NCBI GenBank assembly: GCA_019671005.1
Contig: CM033715.1
Location: forward strand, 6,882,001-6,946,000
DNA length: 64,000 nt
Reading direction: 5' to 3'
Source: Hibiscus mutabilis
Lineage: Eukaryota; Streptophyta; Magnoliopsida; Malvales; Malvaceae
The position numbers were made by a program, and so were the translations under genes. Under the pieces are notes generated by a model. It saw nothing but the letters and a program-made list of their open reading frames with translations. It did not search any database and was not told the origin of the DNA. This document shows positions 47,873 through 62,510 of the stretch, piece by piece (within the stretch, counting starts at the first letter, position 1; the number at the start of each line of letters is the position of its first letter).

Positions 47873-48339
47873 ATCCATTGAATTGGATGATGTTCATCAA
47901 TTACTTTCTTTATGATAATCGAATCCCAGTTTTCCCAATGCATGGTTTGTGGTATAAATGGAAAATTTAAAAAGAATTTTAGCCATTTCATGATTAAAGG
48001 TGGATCTTGATGAAATAAGTTGACGAGGCTTACTTAAAATTTTTAAAAATTTTAGAAGCATAAACTATACTTTTTAACTTTTAAAAGTTTTAATTTAAAA
48101 ATTTGAAGTTCTAATTAAAATTTTAATTTTTTTGAGATTTAAACAGATTTAAAAAAAAAGTTAAAAAGAGTTAATTAAAAATATTTATAAAAAAATTAAT
48201 GAGAATCCTAAAATTTTTAGAGGGGTCAATTAAAATTTTTAAAAGTTGAAGGGCTAAAAGTAAATTATCCAAAATCTTTGGGGGGAGACGGGACCCTTCT
48301 AACTCCCACCAAGGTCCGCCTCTGTTCATCATTTCGAGT
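47873..48339. repeat. 3' flank of copy 3 with an inserted dispersed repeat
   Basis: 48000-48325 starts 'ggtggatcttgatgaaataag' and ends 'aaggtccgcctctg'. It is rich in 'aaaatttttaaaagtt' words and resembles 27325-27600. The flank sequence shared with copy 1 resumes at 48340, so the repeat was inserted between. Confidence 0.55.
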
Positions 48340-48655
48340 TGATTTTTAAGACTTCCATAGTTCAGTCTTCTCTTTCTCCTTTTACAAAAAATTTATGTTT
48401 TATATTTTTATTACTCTATTAATATTTTTATAGTTTTTAGCCTTTCAATAATTTTGTTACATAAACATTTATTTTATTTATAAAAAATAAACATATTTTA
48501 TTAGAAAAGTCTGCGTTCAATATTTAATTTTAAAGGTACTTTTTACTATTTTTAACCCGTTGTAAAAGGAAAATAAGAAAAACAACAATATATGAACAAT
48601 TTATTTTTTCTAAAATTATTTATAGTTAAATTTTAATTAAAAATAATAATATTCA
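48340..48655 (+). repeat. duplicated S-protein 3' flank, copy b
   Basis: Counterpart of 43651-43990: same 'gttgatttttaagacttccatagttc', 'ttttgttacataaacat' and 'aataagaaaaacaacaatat' order, with scattered single-base changes. Confidence 0.8.
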
Positions 48656-49439
48656 ATTGGTTTCTTGTTTTTTCTTTATTTTAATCTTTTGCTTATCATT
48701 AATTTTAATACTATATTGAATAATTATTTATTCAATAAACAAAACTATTGTAGGAATAAATATCATGGCCATCCTATTCAATTAGGACTAACAAATAACT
48801 AACTGAGTTGTCCCAATAATAAAAAAATATTATTATTTTTAGGTGATTTGAGTTCGAGTATATAATCTGCAAATATATGTAAATTTATTTAATTTAAAAC
48901 TGAATTAAAATATTATATTGTATTTCAATTAGAATACTACATAAAAACCATATATACAAATAAATATTAAAGAGACTAAATTTGCTAGAACATAATTAAA
49001 AGCAATACAAAACTTTCCCTCATAAAGGGGTATTGTGGTTGGATTGTGGTCTTCCCTTCCCATCATATAAAATTCTTAATATTTTTTAATAGTTTTAAAT
49101 GATTATAATATGATGTATGTTTGAATTTTTTAATAAGATATCTTACAAATAAAATTGTACGAATTTAAATTTTTTAAATTATAATTTTTACTGAAATAAC
49201 TTGTTCGGTTCGAACAGTTTATGTTTAAATGCATTAAATATAAATTATTATAAAAATACATGAAAAGATAGAAAGCAAGTGGCTTGATTAATGAATGCTT
49301 AAGACAATAATTCAAGGATTAAAGTAAAACAAATATAATAATAAAAAAACTAAAAGAGGTGTGAAAATGGAACCCAAGGCCATGCATTGAAAGCTACACC
49401 TTTGACCTCCCCTCTTTCATTTTCTTACTGTTTCTCAAT
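48656..49439. other. AT-rich intergenic sequence, no gene seen
   Basis: No conserved frame on either strand; upstream side of the MACPF gene. Confidence 0.45.
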
Positions 49440-50377
49440 CAAAACTCAACTCGGAGTTAAAATGGCTTGAATCTGACTCACTCACAGCTCACATGTCGAT
49501 ACAAAGGAATTTATTTATTTCCAGTCAAACCCATTTTTGCTACTCTCGTCCGTCCTATCTCAGGGTTTCTCTCTCTTTCTATCTGTTTTTTCTTCTCTTT
49601 GTTTGATTTTCCATTTACATTTCTCCTTAAAGGAACCCACTTTTTGTTTTTCTTTCATCTTTCTTTCCGTTCACGTTTTGTTTTTGGAATTTCCCGACCT
49701 GGAAATCTTGCAGTTTCAAAACACCTCGAAATCGAACGAAGGGATTCATCGTCTCGGCTTCATTTTGCGTGAGCTTTACTTGGATTGTTTTTTTTTTCGA
49801 GCTTCAAAATCTGCGCTAAAAATCCCACCAAAGATTCCAACTTTAATTCTCGAGCTGCGTAAAATGTACGATTTTTTTTTCTTTCTTTGTCTAGTATGGG
49901 CTAACCCTTTTTAAAATAAAATTATTTTTTTGGGTCTATTTTTAGTTTTAGGATCTAATTATATATGGATATTTGTTCAATCTGAACTATATTGAGTTTT
50001 GGGATGTTGTTAATTTGTGGAAATCGGCTGATTTTCTTCTTAAATTGAGCTTAGTTGGTTCTAGTTGCGATTATTACTGGAAAATAGTATGAAAATTGCT
50101 TTTGTTTGGTATGAATTTGAATATTTGAGCTCTTTATGAACTTCTGATCTATTCTCTTTTAGTAATATATACTTAAAAGGGAAATTTTGAATAATGGATT
50201 TTCCTCTGTTTTTACGTGTTGAGCTATTCGTATGTTATGGATTAGCTTTATTTATCTAAATGATTGAAATGGTGTTGCCTTTTGCTTTACTTGGATTGTA
50301 CCATGTTTGGGTTTGAATGATTGAATCACGTGTGAATTTGGTTCCAGTTTTGGTGAAAAAGAGTGATGCACTGAGCA
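49440..50377 (+). other. 5' untranslated exon and leader intron of the MACPF gene
   Basis: CT-rich sequence (49550-49700: 'tttctctctctttctatctg') is typical of a plant leader. A T-rich intron-like stretch follows to 'tttggttccag' near 50346, just before the ATG at 50378. The frames in the leader have no family resemblance. Confidence 0.5.
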
Positions 50378-52591
50378 ATGGCGCTTAAGATGCTAGCTCC
50401 AAAGGCGGCAGAGATTGCCATAGGGTCCATTGGATGTGGTTATGATATTGGAACAGATCTTCGGCTGAAGTACTGTAAAGGGAATAATTCGAAGGATTCG
50501 TGTCTTATTGAGATTGATGAAGATGGTGGCAATGAGATTGTTTTATCTGGTGGGATTTCAATACCCAATGTTTCCAAATCAATAAAATGTGATAAAGGAG
50601 AGCGCACACGGTTTAGGTCTGATGTTCTCTCTTTCCAACAGGTAATAGTTTACTGCTTGTTCAATGCTATCCATATCCATATATGTATTGAACTATTATT
50701 AGTTAAGTTGTTGTGGCATGAATCAAATCCTGTGAAAGATATAGGAGAGTCTTTTTTTTTTTCTCATGTCATTCTTTTATTTTCTCCAGATGTCAGAGCA
50801 ATTCAACCAAGAAATATCTTTGACTGGAAAAATACCTTCAGGCCACTTCAATTCCATGTTTGAATTCTCCAGTTGTTGGCAAAAAGATGCTGCTAATACC
50901 AAGTCACTAGCTTTTGATGGGGTGTTCATCACCCTTTACTCAGTCGCACTGGAGAAATCTCAAATGGTGCTACGAGATCATGTCAAGAAAGCAGTCCCAT
51001 CTACATGGGAACCTGCGGCATTGGCAAGGTGAAGTTTGATGCAAATTTGATCATTGAATTTTGGTGATGAGTTCTTCTCATTGATCATGTTAGGCATGGA
51101 GCTAACACTTTTGCAGATGCTATGACGAAATTAAATCATCCATCGGATGGTATTATATAGTTTTACGAGGAACCTCCAGATGAAGTTAGGTCTTTGGTCT
51201 TGATATTGTTGAAACTTTAGTTGATTGTAAAGCTTTTGGCTTAGTTTGCTACGATAAAGTTGCTTGTCTATTAAAAAAAGGACCTTTTCATGTGGGAGGC
51301 TTCTTTCCCCCTTAATCAATGAATTGAGCTTCAGCCAATACATATTTCTTGCTCCGTCTCTTCGAGTTTTGACATCATTCAACTTTTTAATTACTTTGAT
51401 TCTGGTTCAGCATCAATATTCTTAATGAAAATTTGAAGATATCTGTTGTGTTGATAACTATGAATTTTCTGATGCCAAATGCCTGCTTTATTTGATGTTA
51501 GTTACTTGATGCTTTATAATATTTGAGGTTGATATATAATTTGGATGACATCTCAGATTTATTGAGACTTATGGCACCCATATAATTGTTGGTGTGAAGA
51601 TGGGAGGGAAGGATGTTATTTACATCAAACAGCAGCATTCGTTTACTCTTCAACCTGCTGATATCCAGAAAAGATTGAAGGATATGGCTGATAAGAGGTT
51701 TTTAGATGCTACTGAACATTATAGCATGGCGTCTGAGCAAGTCTTTCCAAGTGACAAGGTTCTCTATGGAACTGTGATGATAAATCTTCTGATCTGAAGC
51801 TGTATATATACATAAATCGTGCTCCTTGTTTGGATGGAATGAAATCAATATTTCTAGTTCAATATTCTTTTACAAGGGGGTACAATATCCATGATTGACC
51901 TGGCAAGCAGGGTGTTATTGTGCAAGTGTTTAATCTATTTTTTCTGTTTCAGTTTGAAATCAGGGAGCTTCTGCCATCCACTTGCAGCACCTTTCCTCCC
52001 TTCCAAAAATCTTCCAACTTGTAGATGATCCGAAAGGGAACTTCTGCCAAGAGTCTCATGATCGTAAATACTATGAGAAAGTTTATTGGAAGAACTACTC
52101 TCATGTATGCACGGCTCCCATCGAGTCTGATGAGGATCTTTCAATTGTAACTGGAGCCCAATTGCAGGTTGAGAATCATGGTTTTAAAAATATTCTTTTT
52201 CTTACAACTACGCTTCGCGACCGTCTTGGGAGCTATTTCTGTTAGGCAGCCAGAATGGGAGGGATCACCCGGGTCAGTAGCCAAGTCTGGACTCATATCC
52301 ACACTAATCAGTCATCATTTCACACAAGTTCAGAAGCCTCCTCTAAGGCCAGCTGATGTGAATATAAACTCCGCTGTTTACCCTGGAGGTCCTCCTGTGC
52401 CCGTTCAAGCTCCCAAGCTTTTGAAATATGTTGATACAGCAGAGATTACACGAGGACCACAAGAAATTCCTGGATATTGGGTTGTTTCTGGGGCAAGATT
52501 AGTCGTCAAGAAGGGAAAGATCTCTCTCCTGGTAAAGTATTCTTTATCGACTGCAATATTATCCGATGAAGATGTCTTCGATGAGCACTAG
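50378..52591 (+). pseudogene. MACPF-domain protein gene, internal deletion and frameshift
   Basis: Exons 50378-50641, 50790-51028 and 51557-51758 join cleanly. They give about 235 residues of a plant MACPF protein (CAD1/At4g24290 group, about 600 residues): IGSIGCGYDIGTDLRLKYC, SKSIKCDKGERTRFRSDVL, MSEQFNQEISL, CWQKDAAN, and the MACPF signature region ETYGTHIIVGVKMGGKDV. Exon 4 begins at 51953 (FEIRE). After five codons the family sequence jumps about 165 residues ahead to IHLQHLSSLPKI, in a different frame. A further single-base shift occurs near 52207, after GFKNILFL, and the C-terminal block (ISVRQPEW to the stop at 52591) is back in the first frame. Read straight through, translation stops near 52022, giving about 258 residues. 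Family members restrain salicylic-acid-linked cell death; this copy lacks the middle and its C-terminus is out of frame. Confidence 0.88.
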
Positions 52592-53675
52592 ACGATTTTC
52601 CCTTCCACTTGTATTCTTTTCTCGCCATGGAAGCAACTAGTAATAGGAAAAGTTGCTGAATATCAGAGAATCCAAAATTTTATAGGGAATGTGGAGTGGA
52701 ACAATAAAAATGGTCAGATTTACAGTGAAAAGCTCATGGGTATGGGTGAATGGAAGAGAGGTTAAAGAGCTTAGGTGATATGATTAGGTGTGTTGGGGAT
52801 TCAATTACTTGCCATCTTTATCTTGTAATGTAAATTTTTTACTTTGTTTCTAATATAAATTCTTCAAGTTTCTATGCTATTTGATGCTTATGATTTGCAA
52901 GGGATTGTTTTCTTTGGGTAAAAGTATGAAATATCATATGTTTAAATTAATTTAACGTCAGTTAATCAAGTTCTTAAAATTAATCAAAATGAACTTCACA
53001 TTATAGTACAAGGACTTGTGTGTAGGGATAGAGTTGGGATATCCCAACTATAAAAATACAAACCGATCAACTTTGAAACGAATAGAATTAAAAAAAAAAG
53101 TTAATAAACCATGAATATTAAATTCAATATTAAGTGAGTTTAAGTTTAATTTTATGCATTTTACATTTAAAAGTTTTTAAAAAGCAATTAAACAAGAAAC
53201 GAGGGGTTAAAATTTAATTTTTAATTTTAAATGATAAGATCCTAAAAAGAATAATAAACTAATTTTTTTAGAAGGATGAGTTTAATAGCAATGGTATTAA
53301 AATTATTAAGACCTAAAATGTAATTAATATAGTGGTTCCGTCCCAGCTTGTATGGTACTTTTACCGCTGTCTTTGCATGTAGAATAATCCTTTTGACACT
53401 GAATCTGGCTTTGCAGTTTGCAGAAGCCTAACAATTTACTCTTCTTATTATTTTAGGAATCTTAATATGAACTTATTGATAGATATAATGAGACACTTCA
53501 CACTAGAGAATAACTTTTTGAATTTTCTTTTCTTTTCAATCTGTCAAATTTAGACTCAGCTATAGCTGCAAACCAGCTTCAAGATTATAATATTTCATTG
53601 GATAATAGTATTAGAAGACAACAAGGTTGATTGTTGATGAATGTAATAAAGAACATCATGGATGGTGATGTATGC
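52592..53675. other. intergenic sequence, no gene seen
   Basis: MACPF 3' UTR (TTGTAATG near 52825), then AT-rich sequence. 53580-53675 is the probable 3' UTR of the minus-strand membrane-protein gene. Confidence 0.45.
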
Positions 53676-54403
53676 TCAAGGATATACAAAATTATGTTCG
53701 TGGGGAGGCCAATAGATGCCTTCCCTTGGGAAAGGGAGGGGAGCAAGTTGAGCAATGTAAGTAGGATTTTGCTCTCCCGGCATCACCACCGACAAATCAG
53801 TCGCGTACGATGCCGATACCTGCCATCACGACGAGTACATCAAATATCAGTTTCAAGACCGAGTGAAAAAACAAAGCATGTTTCAGAAATAAAATACATG
53901 TTCATATATATATATATATATATATATCATCTTTCCATAATCATGTCTGAGGGCCAAAAGGTTTTTAGCTTAGTGGTTGAAGAGTCGAAAACCGAAATTC
54001 GAGATCGATTATCTGGTTTATGTTTTCTTTGTTCTTAAAGAAATGCTGCCAAAAGAGAGAACAGAAGAATATGCAGGGTACATCAACTTAACAGCCTGAT
54101 GAGATAGAAGCTTACTCTTTGCGAATTCCCGAGTTTTTCGACCACTCCAGATCCTAGAGCACCGTCCTGATCGGGTGAAGAAAAAGCAGGATTTGGCTGA
54201 AAGAGGTGTTCGAAGATGGCCATGATAACAAACATTGATATCAAGCTGGCAGTAGCAACAAAGCCAAAAGAAATGGCATTCATGGATGCTCCCAAGTTCT
54301 TCAATGGCGGCGGTTCCTTATTGACTACGGGTTGAGACGGACTCGGATCTGAACTAGGGTATATGTTCCATGGCATTGATCTTCCAGTTCCAAACTCATT
54401 CAT
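53676..54403 (-). CDS. small single-pass membrane protein, two coding exons
   Basis: Exon 1 (54403-54116) ends AGA|GTAAGC and exon 2 (53819-53676) starts after TGGCAG. They join in phase to give 143 residues. Order: MNEFGTGRSMPWNIY, a Pro-rich stretch (DPSPSQPVVNKEPPPLKN), one hydrophobic segment at about 43-63 (AISFGFVATASLISMFVIMA), then FEHLFQPNPAF. The tail reads VSASYATDLSVVMPGEQNPT, YIAQLAPLPFPREGIYWPPH and ends EHNFVYP. The tail words are strongly conserved in an angiosperm family without a known function, from memory. The upstream in-frame ATG at 54466 would add 21 residues; I prefer 54403 because the family starts near MNEFG. A 5' leader exon probably lies at 55980-56105. The intron contains an AT microsatellite. 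Confidence 0.85.
53904..53928. repeat. (AT)n microsatellite in the membrane-protein gene intron
   Basis: About 25 bases of AT alternation in the intron between the two coding exons. Confidence 0.9.
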
Positions 54404-55979
54404 AGTTGCTTCAGGAAGGCCAGCGGTCGTTCTTGTCGAAACAGATGGTAATCGTAAACAAATCAAAATACAACTATAGCAGATTCAGGCATAGTTCCTC
54501 TAAGAAAAATGAACTTCCTCATTCATGAGTTGTCATAGTCTGAAAAAGATCGAAAAAGGTAATCATCAAAATGCAGGAACATTTATCCACATTTCAAGGG
54601 CAAAATGTCTCAAAATTGTCAACATAGTGGTTATAACATGAGGAAATGCATTCAATACAAGGAACAATTATCACATCCTGAAGTGATCAAATCAGTAATA
54701 CACAATTCGGCGAAACTCGCAAGTAAAATTAACACGAAGGATGTTTGCCAATGACAGTGTGATGAAATGCTCGAGAATTTTTTTACAGAAAAAGGTTATA
54801 GATATGGACATTAGCAGCTGTTACACCATATCATCAGCTCAATAGTGCAATCATTTTCAGACATTGCACACCGGTCACATATTCGAATATGGATATTGAT
54901 AACATATGAAAGTGGCACTTTCAAGCTGCCCTAGAACTTGTACCATGATATCGATATCACAGACCGGATCTAAAAATCATAGATGCATGATGAAAAACAG
55001 AAAAAAACAACACTGACCCAAAGCTTGTAAAGCACCATTACAAATGAAAACAAGCTCATATCAGTACTTACGAAGAGAGGAAAAACGACAGATTTTTAGG
55101 ACACTGGTCCTATGAAATATGAGCAGCAAATACAAACTTAGCCCTTTGATCCTATGGCTCTAGGACTGCCCTGGAGAAACAAGACATGCACCATTTCTTA
55201 AGGGCTGAGAGCAGCTAGCTTTTATATACAGAACTGAAAAAAATGAAAAGACAAAGTCATATGATGATTCCCAGCACAGCACTTTGCTTTTGATTTTCTT
55301 TGAATGGGAATGATGTTACATAATCCCGATGGCTTAATTAATACTATACCCTTGTCTGAAGAAGCCAAAACCCTAAAGAAATCAAAAGCCATGGGGGCCT
55401 TGCTGTCTGGAGACCAGAAACAAAACATGAATCATATAGAATAAAAGAGTGGCCTATTGGCTAATCTATTGGTTTCTTTTTAAAGTTTGTCCCTTTTTGG
55501 TTGCTGAACTTACAATGTTGAGTTGGGAATTCTTTGAATTCATTACTCAATCAAATTCAAATCAACATGAACTTAAAATCTGGGGAGTTAACATCTCCAA
55601 TATAATTAGAATTATCAACTGCATTTTCTAAAGTAAGAATTCCAAAGATTATATGATTTTCACATGAAAATATGATTATAACTATCATTAAGAATTAATG
55701 AAATTTACTTATGGCAAAATCGGACAAAAATACTCTGTCCCTTTTCAGTGACACCGAAAAAAGATAGATAATTTTTTATTCGGCAAAATCCTACAGAGAT
55801 AAATTAAACCAAATCTAACATAATCTCCAATTAAACCAAAAAGATAAACTATACACTTGATTTTTAATAAAACTTGGGTATTTGATTCAAAGCAAATACA
55901 AGAGCAACAACAGGATAGAAAAGCACATGAAAAAGAACACAATGAGAATTGGCTTGAAAGTTTAGGAAGAAAATCTTAC
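54404..55979 (-). other. leader intron of the membrane-protein gene
   Basis: On the minus strand an acceptor-like GCTATAG near 54475 and a donor-like AGCT|GTAAGA near 55980 would frame this as a long 5' UTR intron. No other gene is evident. The block 55200-55430 is less AT-rich but has no conserved frame. Confidence 0.35.
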
Positions 55980-56105
55980 AGCTAGGCATATGCAGTGGCA
56001 TAAAAATGTAAGCAATGATTCAAGAGAAGAAAGAAAAGGAATGGACTGTGGCTTAAAGCAAAGAGCTTGAGAAAGAAAAAAAAGGATGTGATTGATTTAG
56101 ACCAC
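55980..56105 (-). other. probable 5' leader exon of the membrane-protein gene
   Basis: The minus strand reads CT-rich ('ctttttttctttctcaagctctttgc') as in plant transcription starts, and ends at AGCT|GTAAGA. Inferred only from composition and the donor. Confidence 0.35.
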
Positions 56106-59024
56106 AATTATATTCCTTATACTATTTTCTTTTTAAGTTTTAAAAAAGCAAACCTGGTGAGGTGACTGTGCAGAGAAAACCCATCATTGAACAGACCAAC
56201 ATTATGCTTGCTACTTTTTATGTAATCTCTTTTTCGTTTCTGTTCTGTTGTTTATTCAGGACTTGTTTGCATTTGTATTTGTATTTGTTTTGTAGTTTAA
56301 TGATGAAGTCTCCCATGATTTTATTTTTATCTTCAATAAAACCAAGAATTCATGTAACTATGCTGTAGAGCTGATGGTTCTTGAAAAAGAAATAAGTTGT
56401 ACTTAAGATATACGGATAAGTCTAAAATACAATCAGTTAATATGAGATTAAAAAATTAAAATTATTAATAATTAATTAGATTAGTAGAACGATACATTAA
56501 ATCTCTTAAACACGTTATAAATAAAGAAAATTAAATTAAAAAAGTGTCTTACAATAATCTGTTTTACAATATTTAATTTAGAATAATTAGTCCAAAAACT
56601 AGATATCAATAATTAAAAAAAACTCCCGAAAATTGTGCAGTGTCAAACAAGAAAATAAAAAATGCCTGAGAGTGATGTGAAAGCCTATCTTCTACGACCT
56701 TAAGAAATAATATGATGAAATTCATAAAGTTTTTGAATTTAAACCAAATTATAATCTTCCATAGACAGTGACAACCTCAACTGAAAAAAGAAAACAAAGA
56801 TTACAGGAACAAAATTTAATTTACACTGTTTCATTCTTCAATTACCGGTCGTCTCAGTAGGAGAGGGCTGTAGGGTGCAAATACTCATTCAAAATAGGTT
56901 TAAATAATAAATAAGTGTTTAAATTATATTTTTTAAATTCTTTTATATCTTCTATAGACCTTAATAAATAAGTGTTTAAAATATTTTTTTTATAAAAATA
57001 TAAGTAAAAAATTTCAACCGTCACAATTTCAAGTGAACTGATGTTTAAAAAAATCGTTATTTGATAAAAACGTGACATGTAATTTATTATTATATTAAAA
57101 AAATTAAAAAAAGAATATAATTTAAAAATTCAAAATTTTCAAAATTCTCAAAAACCTCAAATCTATAATACTCAAAATCACAAAATTGTCAAATTGTCGC
57201 TTTTGCCGCCTTCGAAAACCAGCAATAACGTTGCAGGAGGTTACCACCCATTTCCCCTAATAACTCATCGCAAGTAAATGTATCAATCGGACGTCGTTCG
57301 AATAGAACTATTCGCGCTCATCGTTCTAATTGGATGCCTCCTGTTATTTACCAACGATAGGTTGTTGAAATGAGCAGCTGTTTCTGACGGCGGCGGCGGC
57401 AATGATTCAGTCTAAAAATACCAACCATTTGTATTATACACAATTACACATTATTAGTCTAAAAATGTAAACATTGAAAAAATAATATATCCAAGTGTTT
57501 AAATGATTCAGTCTGTTAATTGAATCAAACTACAAAAAAAATAAAATAAATTATTACCATCGTAAAAAAACATTAAAAACGATATTGTAAGAAAAGTCGT
57601 AAACAATGCAGGTTATTTGACATTATACTTATTACATTTTTTCTTTTTTATTTAGAGAATTTATTACATTTTATCAACAATTTTTATAACTAATGGTTAA
57701 AAGCTCTCAATTAATATATTCTTTTTTCAGTTAAGAGCAAATTTTTCCTCCATTCCCCTAAATAAGAATTATCAAAAAAATATTACATTTTAAATTAAAA
57801 AAAGCTGCGATTTATTAAAATAAGAAATTTATACAACACATGAATTATAAAGAGAACTTTGAGGGCCAAATCCATCAAGAGAACTCATAAAAAAATTAAA
57901 CCATGTAATTTCTTTTGAACATTCAAACCATGTAAATTTAAAAGTGTGTAAAGAAAAAAATATTCTCTTGAAGACGTTCCATCTTTCATAGAAATCCAAC
58001 AACCGGAATCAAAATTTTTATGTTTATATCCAATTAGATCGTTCGAATTGCATCAACAAACTATCATAAAAATATACCTAAATATGCTATGCCTTGATCA
58101 AAGGACGCATCGTGTTGATTGCTAAACAAATGTTAAACTAAATTACAACGTAGTGTTAAATATTTATTATTAATTTGAGATCTAATTAGTCGAGTGATTA
58201 AAAATATTTATCCGCTTTGACTCTGTATGAGTTTAAATCTCGACATTCGTATTAGAAACTCAAATTGTAACAAAAAAATACTTATTATTAGTTCGATTAA
58301 ATAATTAATTAACTACTTATGGACTAAATTAATTAATAACTAAAACCAACAAGGGTCCCAATAAAAAAACAGATAATGTTCATCCTAAAAGACGGAGGAT
58401 CAATTTACTTTGTTTACATGTTGTATCTACATTGTCAAAGCGTTAAAAATATCTATAAACAAATATTACCTTATATTCACATATAAACTTTAAAAAAAAA
58501 AAATTAATAACCATAATTTCAAACGATTTTAGTTTTAACAAACTTCAGATATTCTTACCCGTATATTTATATAAATGGGTTATTATTTGTTTTCACTATC
58601 AATGGGTGAAATATTTTCTTCTCAATACAGAGAACGTTAAATTCGAAAAACATGAATTTATTTAATTAATAAAAAAATATTTATAAAGAAGATGTTTATT
58701 TATTTGATTATATAAAGAAAAAGTTTGGTATTCCCATGCAAAAGAGAAAGGGGCCCCTATGATAAGGAAAGCACACTCAAGCAGGTATTGAAAACAAAAG
58801 ATGACCCACGCCCCTTCCCATGCATATCTCTTTCTATCATTTTCCCAACCACCAAGAAACTTTTGGAAATAAAGAAGCAAAGATTTTCAATGTAGTTCTT
58901 CAAACAAAATACAATAAGCAATTCCTACTAGTAGTCATATGAGCAGGCAAGCTCTGATAACAGAACAAAGAAGTGAAAATAAATGAACTTCTAGATCAAC
59001 TCTTCATAATTCCCTCAAGCCAAG
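56106..59024. other. AT-rich intergenic sequence, no gene seen
   Basis: A GC-richer island at 57180-57420 contains 'caatcggacgtcgttcgaat' and 'ttctgacggcggcggcggcaa' but no supported frame; it may be a gene relic. 58180-58270 resembles a decayed SINE tail ('gagtttaaatctcgacattcg'). The rest is featureless. Confidence 0.45.
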
Positions 59025-61990
<2,966 letters not shown>

Positions 61991-62265
61991 CAATGCTTGC
62001 TAGTGTCTTTATAGTCTTTAAAGATCATAAGTGGACGGCCATGATCAACCTTCTTTCGTTTAACATGGGCCGTTAGATCCCACGTCTAGGGTTTCTATTA
62101 TTTTTTGTTTCGAAATGAAATTTTTACTCAACGGCGACGGCGGTGGGCCTGATGAACGCTGCAGCCTGTCCAGTAGTGAAAATAGGCTCCGCTTATAATT
62201 CTTTAATTAGGTGACTAATCTTGCGCCATATAAATAAAATTTAGCTTATATTAATATATATAAGA
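61991..62265. other. RPL3 promoter region
   Basis: Contains 'aacatgggccgttagatccc' (62064): GGGCC motifs of this kind (site II/telo-box neighbourhood) are usual in plant ribosomal-protein promoters. 'ctagggtttc' (62087) reads as a telo-box (AAACCCTAG) on the minus strand. Confidence 0.55.
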
Positions 62266-62510
62266 TTATTATCTTATACTCTAGTAGTGGAAAATAAAGT
62301 TTCCACAAACGAGTTTATTTAGGGGTTTAGTGTTTTATTTTAAGGTTTGGAGGTTAATATTTTATGTGGTATGTTCTAAGATTTATGGTTTATGGTTTAT
62401 ATTTTGGAGTTAAGTTTTAAAGTTTTGGGTTAAAATTTAGATTTTAGTTTGAAAATAGACATATTTGTGTAAAAACATTTACACTGATAGTGTATCAAGC
62501 ATTCACCCTT
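62266..62510. repeat. MITE-like repeat, copy 2
   Basis: Counterpart of 15129-15362: 'attattatcttatactctagtagtggaaaa' at the left, 'aggggtttag' in the middle and 'tacactgatagtgtatcaag' at the right. Confidence 0.6.

Noticed and set aside
42321..47878. Minus-strand frames of 60-149 codons opposite the S-protein genes
   Set aside because: They are antisense shadows that recur in all three copies because the sense genes are conserved.
53631..54038. 135-codon plus-strand frame opposite the membrane-protein gene
   Set aside because: The minus strand gives a spliced frame with conserved-looking blocks. The plus frame is interrupted in sense by the AT repeat and the exon 2 complement.
57278..57373. 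Short plus-strand frame in the GC-richer island
   Set aside because: Only about 30 codons, no neighbouring exon and no recognised family.
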